This document shows positions 57,977 to 64,000 of a stretch of DNA of 64,000 nucleotides, one piece after another (within the stretch, counting starts at the first letter, position 1; the number at the start of each line of letters is the position of its first letter). Source of the stretch: Exophiala sp. HKRS030 (Eukaryota; Ascomycota; Eurotiomycetes; Chaetothyriales; Herpotrichiellaceae). Position numbers and translations under genes: made by a program. The stretch lies in NCBI GenBank assembly GCA_023897205.1, contig JAHWDD010000006.1:4340001-4404000 (forward strand). The letters run 5' to 3'. Under the pieces are notes generated by a model. That model saw nothing but the letters and a program-made list of their open reading frames with translations. It had not been told where the DNA came from and searched no databases.

Positions 57977-58503
57977 CTTGCCCATCAGAAACGTACAGTC
58001 TCTACTGTTCCTACGCCATGCTTCATATTACAACTACCTTTCGACTTACGAGTCCTAAGCCTTCCACCAACTGGTCACCAATAAACGAGCACAGGTCTGC
58101 ATCGGCGCAAGGGAGTTTAAGCCGTCGATCTGGTTAGAGGCTCTAGCATTCCATCCTCCATCAAACTATTCGGCGAGTTCTCTAGCAAGCCTTTTTCGAT
58201 GCATCGAACTTGTCAGGATGGCGTTGTGTAGTCAGACAAGGCGTGGATGGTCCTAAACAAGGACTTTCATAGATACGGTTCGTGCTGAGATCAGGACAAG
58301 AAAGGGCTGTCGTAAACAATCATATTCATATGGCTATCTGTTTCAATAAAATTCAGCGGATGAGGCTTCTCTTGAGTCTCAATTTCCCATAAATGAAAAC
58401 AATGTTGGATCGTCAGATCGTGCCGGATAAAATTCTCCTTATAACTCCTCGCTCACAAAAACTAATCATCAAATATCTCCCGGAACTCCTCATCAACTGC
58501 CGT
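57977..58503. other. Convergent spacer between NEDD8 and Elongin A
   Basis: 527 bp between 3' ends; A/T-rich toward 58300-58460. No gene or structured RNA evident. Confidence 0.5.
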
Positions 58504-59639
58504 CTAAGAAATTCTTGTGGTTTCCCCAGCAATCTTTTTGGTTGGTTGCATAAACATCGAAGGGGCCGCCTTCCGCTTCAGGGTTGTGGTTGGTTGTGGT
58601 TTCAATTTCATAGGGCTCGCTGCCCTTGTTGGTCGGCTGAGGTCATCAATAGCCCCGAGAAAAGTGGACTTTCCGGCCCTTGACTGCCTTACTTCCTGGT
58701 CATCCTCCAGATCTGAATCTTCGAGAAAGTCTGCCGTGAGAGCTTCTTTCGATGGAGCAATCGCGCCACCAATAGGGCTTCTACCGGTTTTCAGTGCCCT
58801 CAGCCTCGCTTCTCTGTCACTTGTCAGATCGTAGGGTGTCTCTGCTGGTGCACGATTGAGTTTTGGGGCATGCAAGGGCGGCTTTGAAGTCGGTCTTGGG
58901 AGGCTCGCTTGCGCTTTCGGTGGTGGCGAACTCTGTGTCGTTGATGGCCGTCTCTTCAGATCCTCCAAGAATTGTGTTGGCGCTTTGGTGACCATTGTGG
59001 CACGTTTCTGTAATTCGTGCATCGGACGGCTCATCTGACTCGACTTGGCGCCTCTCGCTTCTTTCCTGATCTTCTCCATCAATGTCATCTTGTTTGCGCC
59101 TTTGCTGCCGGTCTTGCCAGTTACGTAGTTGTGATAAACCCGGGCGCGCCGGCTCGGACCTTGAACGGGTAGGGTACTCCGGGTTGTGATTTGGGTAAGA
59201 TTCCGCTCCTTCTCCTTGCTGATATTCGCCAGCGCAGCCTTCAGTAGTGCTTCGTCCGCAGTGGATGATTCTTGAGCTTCTTTCTTCAATTTGCGGTACA
59301 CCTTGTACCAGTTCTTGGGGTCCGCAGGTTCGTGCCTTTTTAGATTCCAGTCTGGAATGTCCCGTTTGATGAATGATAGCCAAATTTCTGAATCCCGACC
59401 GATAATCTGTGGTGATGCTTGTTCGAGTTGATGCTATAGTTGAGAGTAGTTAGTTGGAGGGGTTGTTCAAAGGCTGAGATATTCTTGGTAGAACTAACCA
59501 GTTTCTCTGGGCTCTCGATCTTGAGCAGGACCGGACGGATTAGATCATAGTCTAGATCCCCAATGTCTGTAATGCGTGCACTATAGCGGCCGCAGGCTCG
59601 TCTGGCCATATCAACCAGGCTATCTGCTCCTAGACGCAT
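58504..59639 (-). CDS. Elongin A (RNA polymerase II elongation factor SIII subunit A)
   Basis: Two exons, 59639-59499 and 59433-58504 (65-nt intron, GTTAGT...CTATAG), encode 356 aa. The first ~100 residues form the Elongin-A domain: SLVDMARRACGRYSARI, IGDLDYDLIRPVLLKI, ESPEKLHQLEQASPQI, and EIWLSFIKRDIPDW before KNWYKVYRKLKKEAQE. The BC-box-like start has Leu but Ala where Cys is usual. The rest is basic, Pro/Ser-rich and disordered, with KRKAAPSMFMQPTKK near the C-terminus as a possible nuclear signal. Family knowledge: Elongin A pairs with Elongin C (Elc1 in fungi), stimulates elongation and, in a cullin complex, helps ubiquitinate stalled Pol II. It is divergent from THO7 with 500 bp between starts. 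Confidence 0.9.
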
Positions 59640-60139
59640 GTTTGTAGATGTTGATGAATGTTGATAAATGTTGATCAGGAGGTCAAGGAGAGATGATTCG
59701 TATGTTTTCGGTTTCACAGAGTCAGGCTGTGAGCTCAGCAGGTTTCACCGTTGCCCAACCTCAGACATGCCGGATTTGTGTCTAGGATCGACTAAAATTC
59801 AAAAAGCATCTCGAATCAGGCACAAAAAGGTTGAAAGCCAGCAAGTAATGACTGCAGATGAGGAAACATGGGTGAGTGTGGGGTTCTGATGTCGACGGAG
59901 TTGGAGCAGCCTTCCGTGTTCAGCCTTGTCGGCCTTTTATTTCGCCGCATCCCGAGCCATGTAGCATTATTGTCGTGAGACATCCTCAAGAATGGCGCCT
60001 TTGTCTGTTGTCAATCACAGACCTACAAATTTGCCGAATTTCAGATAGACGGCATCGGAAGGCTTTGTTTCTCGTCCGGTTCGCACGGCCTTCCCCTACA
60101 CGCAAGTATACTAGTGAACACAAGGGAGCACCAACAGTC
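59640..60139. promoter_or_regulatory. Shared divergent promoter of Elongin A and THO7
   Basis: A 500-bp head-to-head interval. An open plus-strand frame from 59876 runs in frame into the THO7 start at 60140 but begins mid-promoter and shows no conservation, so I treat it as leader. No clear TATA box. Confidence 0.4.
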
Positions 60140-61119
60140 ATGGCGATTTTCACGGTCTTAGATCAAGCTGAGGAAGGTACGTCGTTGACATTGCCTCAGA
60201 TTGACTTCTATTTAACATCTTCAGACAAATTGCATGCGACACGCCTGTTAGGTATTGAGGAGCGGCCGTTCAAACGCATCACCAAGCGACTCCTTGCGCG
60301 CAACAATCCCATCAATACCTTTCTCGACAGACCCTCGGAACTTCGCGAAGATGCAGTCGAGGATGAGGACCCCGCGACGCAGCATGACAAATTTCTCAAG
60401 GACATCCAACGCTTCCGTGAAGAGGTTATACTAGACTTTGCGGCTTTCGAGAGCAGTATCGCACGCATTCAGTATCTACGTGCGGCGAATGAACGAGAAC
60501 GGCAACGCTATGCGGCGGAGAAGCTCAAGATCGAAGACACTGCTCAGGAAGTAAGAGAAAACACAGCGAATTTAAGAATTCGACTCGACGAGGCACAGAG
60601 TACATTGGCGATTCGGAAGACCTACGATGTGCTGGCGGACAAAATTACGAAGAACGGGGCACTCAAACCAAGAGATGAGCAGCATGTCAACATTGAAAAG
60701 CTCAAGGCGGAGATTGAGGAATTGGAGAGAGAGTCACAAGAACACATTCAGGCATGGGTCGATAGGAGGGAGCAACTTGGAAAGGTTATCGATGAAGCGC
60801 AGAGGCTGAGGCGGGTGATCAGAGACGAAAAGGAGCCTGGAAAGGATGATGAAGAGAACGACGATGATAACCTGTTACAGGTAGAGCGAGAACGCGATGG
60901 AGGATCGAATATAGGCACGCCGAGACCGATTGATGACGCGCCGACGCCATTAACAGGATTGAGGGGTTAGGGACACCAAGATCCAACATGGGGGAGGCTA
61001 CGCCTATCCCTGCAAGGGATGACGATGTTGATATGGACAATACTGTACCTAGTACTGCTAGAGATGCAGTTCCAACAGTGATACTGGAGAAGTCGACTGA
61101 TCACATGGACACGACATAG
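60140..61119 (+). CDS. THO7: THO complex subunit 7 (Tho7/Mft1 family), probable frame break near C-terminus
   Basis: The start is ATG 60140 (MAIFTVLDQAEEG). The Tho7 domain covers roughly residues 20-240: LHATRLLGIEERPFKRITKR, KFLKDIQRFREEVILDFAAF, then a long coiled coil (AEKLKIEDTAQEVRENTANL ... EKLKAEIEELERESQEHIQA). An acidic tail DDEENDDDNLL follows. As sequenced, TAG at 60968-60970 ends the protein at 276 aa. One extra G in the G4 run at 60963-60966 would continue as GLGTPRSNMGEATPIPARDD and DVDMDNTVPSTARDA, stopping at 61119 (326 aa). That tail looks coding and similar to fungal Tho7 tails, but it is not essential to the fold, so this break is less certain than those in PRP2 and pyrG. 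THO couples transcription to mRNA export. Confidence 0.87.
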
Positions 61120-61430
61120 GCAGTCACTGGTGTTTTCAAGCGAGCGATCAATCAGAACTTTGATAGAAATCGTGAAGAGTTTCCTTCCTGTGTCCGCCAA
61201 CTTTAGCAAGCACAAGATTCCACAGCTTTGGTGTTCTTCTTTTCTTCGTGTGAACTTTTGACTCGCTCTCATATTCCCATCTTACACGATCAGCTAGATC
61301 TCACTGTTGTGAGACTACTGCGTGTGCATGTTAGTTGGCCTGTAATGTAGCCTGCAAAGCTTGCTAAGTCTGAGAGACTGCTGGAGGTCAGGCTTGGGAC
61401 AAAAGCGCTCCCTGTCACAATCATCTTACC
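61120..61430. other. Convergent spacer between THO7 and tubulin cofactor A
   Basis: 311 bp between 3' ends. No distinguishable feature. Confidence 0.5.
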
Positions 61431-61996
61431 TCAAGCAGAAGCCTGACCAGCAATGGGGTCGTCCTTTTGGGCTTCCTTGGCGGCTTTCAGGACATCAAAT
61501 GCCTTGTTGCGCTCTTCGTCTGTTGTCGCTGAATCCTGTCATTGCAGATTAGTCGTGCCGTTCTCCAGATGCCCTGAGGATCAAGGGAAAGGGTACCAGA
61601 ATGCTCTCTAATTTCTCTCTCGCGCTTGTGATTCGTTCCCTGAGACTAGGAAACACTGCCTTTGTTTCTTCCAGGGCTCTCCGCTGTGATTAAAAGCTGA
61701 CGTTAGCATCTTCTTCTCGCTCTCAATTCGAACCAAAACAGTGGCACCCGCATGGTCCATTCTACGCAATGAGCCGTTCCCAAATCCCAGCACTCGGCGA
61801 AGATTCAACACGCATGACTCACCTCCTGTTTCAAAACAAATTCCTGGTTTCCATCGCTATCTGCAGACGCAGGGCCTTCTTTCTCTAACTTCTGGATCCT
61901 CGCTTCCTGTTGTTGTTGTTCCTTATAGTACGAGGCCTCTTCCTTCAGCAGTCGTTGCAACGACGAAGTAGCGATGTTGATCTGCGATGGTGCCAT
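61431..61996 (-). CDS. TBCA: Tubulin-specific chaperone A (tubulin-folding cofactor A)
   Basis: Three exons, 61996-61823, 61683-61597 and 61535-61431, all phase 0, with introns of 139 and 61 nt, encode 121 aa. The sequence MAPSQINIATSSLQRLLKEE, then a Gln-rich helix YYKEQQQQEARIQKLEKEG, RRALEETKAVFPSLRERI, and TTDEERNKAFDVLKAAKEAQ gives the three-helix bundle typical of TBCA/Rbl2/Alp31 at its normal length. Family knowledge: it captures beta-tubulin released from the CCT chaperonin and protects the cell from excess free beta-tubulin. It is divergent from the MDR oxidoreductase. Confidence 0.94.
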
Positions 61997-62870
61997 CTTG
62001 GAAGTTTAGTGATGATACTTCGATGTTTTGGTTATGATCGATTTAATATGAGGCGCCAGAATTTGCGAGACTGTGGTGTCCTCATCTTTTGATTCTGACT
62101 GATCTCGAACTTTTGCGGAGCCACGGCGATGACGCTCTTTTGTGGTGGGGCGGGGTTCTATGGTTCACCGGATCTGATATTCTGGGAGTGCAGAGATATT
62201 CTACGATATCCATGATCTTGCTACGTTGCCAGCACCGTCAATAATGCTCTTACACATCTTCGTCCAGCGAACCCTTGTCGTCAACAAAGGTCGCCTGATG
62301 CTGCAAATAGTAGGACTTTGATGAAAGCCTCTGGGAGGTCCCCAGATCTACCTCACGTTGCACAGGCACAATTGACTGAACAGAGGCCCGCTGGTCATCT
62401 TCCGTTATCCGACTTTGCTATCCACCAGAAATGCAGAGTGACTAATATCGGATGTTTCTAACTTCAGGCACGTACAGAACTCATTGGGGAAATGACGTGA
62501 CCAATGCCTTGGATAAGCACAAGCACTCATACTAACAGCTCATGTTCTGCGGTCCTCGTCGATCATGTACAGCGCGTGCTGACAAAGGATTGACAATATT
62601 CGTCAAGGCAAACCCTAAATTCACGTGTTTGGGCTGTCCGTTTCGGGTTTCACGTGCCTTTTCAACCTATTATCGGCCGAGCTCACATGTCCAGTGGCGT
62701 GGCTAGTCCGGATTCGACACTATGCCCACGACAAGAAGGTATGATATAAGTAGCCCCCTTTGGCAGTCTTGTGGACGGATCATATGTTTGCCATTTACTA
62801 TCGACCAGAGGTCTCTTGAACACTTGAAAACATAAAGCATTTCGTCAAAAGCTAACGAATACAACCGAAA
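61997..62870. promoter_or_regulatory. Divergent promoter region of TBCA and the MDR oxidoreductase gene
   Basis: 874 bp head to head. The MDR side holds two CACGTG E-boxes (62622-62627 and 62651-62656) and a TATA-like box, an arrangement suggesting inducible expression. The TBCA side shows nothing distinctive. Confidence 0.4.
62742..62751 (+). promoter_or_regulatory. TATA-like box upstream of the MDR oxidoreductase gene
   Basis: TGATATAAGT lies about 120 bp upstream of the MDR ATG at 62871 and about 90 bp downstream of two CACGTG sites. It is the clearest TATA-type element I noticed before a gene here. Confidence 0.35.
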
Positions 62871-63796
62871 ATGACAATCAGAGCTATCACCATCTCATCA
62901 TGGGTGCCTCGCCAGCGTTTACATCTGACCATCCTTCGCCCGCTGAACCGACTGCAGACCAGGTCACTCTAAAAGTCCTCGCTGCGGGCCTCCATCAACT
63001 TGTCCGTGCCCAAGCCACCGGCACACACTACAGCACATCTTCGGCCAAACTGCCATATATTCCTGGCGCCGATGGGGTTGGCGTGACTCCTGACGGGCAG
63101 ACCGTCTACTTCAACAGCATCACTACTGGTGGCGCATTCGCCGAGTCCATTACCGTGCCCAAATCAGCAATCACACCTATTCCGGAGGGCGCCGACCCAG
63201 TGCAGATCGCGGGCCTGTTGAACCCGGGTATGTCATCTTGGATGGCATTGAAAACCCGGACCGAAAATCTCCGACCAAATTTCACCGTCGCCATCGTCGG
63301 CGTCACTGCAATCTCTGGGAAAGTAGCGGTACATTTCTCCCGGCTCCTCGGAGCCGGTCGCATCATTGGCCTAGCACGCAATGCAAAGGAGCTCGCAGCC
63401 ATCGAACTCGACGAACGAATAGTGCTCAAGGACAATCCTGAGGAGACAGATTATTCTACGCTCGGCGACGTTGATGTCATCCTAGATTACCTCTATGGAC
63501 CAGGCATCATCGCGTTGTTGAACGCATTGAACTCGACTGTTCCTACGCAGTATGTCCAGATCGGATCTCTGGCCTCACAAGATCTATCGTTCCCAGCCGC
63601 CATCTTCAGGTCCAAAAACCTTACAATCAGGGGATCTGGTCCAGGAGCCTGGTCGTTCCCGCAGTTTGGAAAGGAGTTGCCGGGTTTGTTGGCGGCGGTC
63701 GCGAAGCTGCCGAATCTGGATCTGAAGGTGCGAAAGCTGGAGGAGGCTGAACAGGCTTGGGCAGCAAAGCGAGACAGAACTGTCTTTGTTCCTTGA
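62871..63796 (+). CDS. MDR-superfamily quinone oxidoreductase / alcohol dehydrogenase-like protein, frame break at N-terminus
   Basis: An MDR (medium-chain dehydrogenase/reductase) protein of the zinc-less quinone-reductase type: VTLKVLAAGLHQLVRAQATG, PYIPGADGVGVTPDGQTVYF, TVPKSAITPIPEGADPVQIA, cofactor-fold segment AIVGVTAISGKVAVHFSRLL and KNLTIRGSGPGAW. No catalytic zinc ligands (GHE-type motif) are present. ATG 62871 encodes the expected first strand MTIRAITISS, but the frame then fails; one added G in the run at 62902-62904 links it to GASPAFTSDHPSPAEPTADQ and gives 308 aa. Alternatively translation starts at ATG 62900, giving 298 aa without the first strand. I favour a sequence error. 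The substrate is unknown; such proteins reduce quinones or activated alkenes with NADPH. Confidence 0.87.
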
Positions 63797-64000
63797 CTCA
63801 GGCAGGGGTTCGGGATGCATAGAGGATTATCAGGCCGAGTGGTTTCGCCAATGTGAAATGAAATGAAATTGTAGAATGACAGGGCACTAGTCACAATGAA
63901 AATGGCTTCGATTCTATCTCGCCCAGCTAGAAGGCTCTAATCTCCGTTTCCAGAGCATACTGCGTGCAAAGTGACAAAGCTCCTTAATATCTCACCTGCC
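63797..64000. other. 3' flank of the MDR gene to window end
   Basis: 204 bp with no supported feature; the next gene lies beyond the window. Confidence 0.4.

Noticed and set aside
1..64000. Transposons, CRISPR arrays, secondary-metabolite clusters or viral insertions
   Set aside because: I saw no transposase, reverse transcriptase, terminal repeats, spacer arrays, PKS/NRPS modules or viral genes; the genes are ordinary eukaryotic functions.

Overview
The window is nuclear DNA of a filamentous ascomycete (Pezizomycotina). The evidence is short introns (47-306 nt) with GTAAGT/GTATGT-type donors and CTAAC/CTGAC-like branch sites, fungus-restricted families (VAC7, DUF3824, HeLo, a fungal AAA ATPase type), a pyrG/URA3-type decarboxylase, and long gene-free spacers rich in TACGGAGTA/TACTCCGTA motifs. 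I cannot name the genus; Eurotiomycetes or Dothideomycetes are plausible. I resolve 21 protein genes and no convincing RNA gene, transposon or biosynthetic cluster.

Layout. 0-10.4 kb: a PSP1-domain gene cut by the left edge (-), a 4.7 kb spacer, the mitochondrial Fe-S scaffold NFU1 (-) divergent from a HIT zinc-finger gene (+), and a Ser/Pro-rich orphan (-) that overlaps the HIT gene tail to tail. 10.3-15.6 kb: gene-free. 15.6-18.9 kb: a RasGEF with an N-terminal degenerate small-GTPase domain. 21.9-37.2 kb: an all-minus block of housekeeping genes: MTD1 (folate), PRP2/cdc28 (spliceosome), secreted DPP4, WEE1 and pyrG (UMP synthesis). 39.5-47.0 kb: VAC7 and a large RS/Ala-rich DUF3824 protein (+). 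48.7-54.3 kb: eL42, a 2H phosphoesterase and an AAA ATPase. 55.3-64.0 kb, gene-dense: a HeLo-domain protein, NEDD8, Elongin A, THO7, tubulin cofactor A and an MDR oxidoreductase.

Most genes are core eukaryotic functions and are not operonic. Several neighbours are head to head and share short promoters (NFU1/HIT, eL42/2H, HeLo/NEDD8, Elongin A/THO7, TBCA/MDR).

The most important observation is that six genes (PSP1, the orphan, PRP2, pyrG, THO7 and the MDR gene) each carry a reading-frame break. All six have the same sign: adding one base in or next to a G/C run restores the frame. Because PRP2 and pyrG are normally indispensable, I read these as under-called homopolymers in the assembly rather than pseudogenes. 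Protein models taken directly from this sequence will be truncated. I found no convincing unknown system. The most biologically unusual proteins are the Ras-like/RasGEF fusion and a HeLo protein whose C-terminal half looks like a STAND ATPase domain lacking its P-loop.
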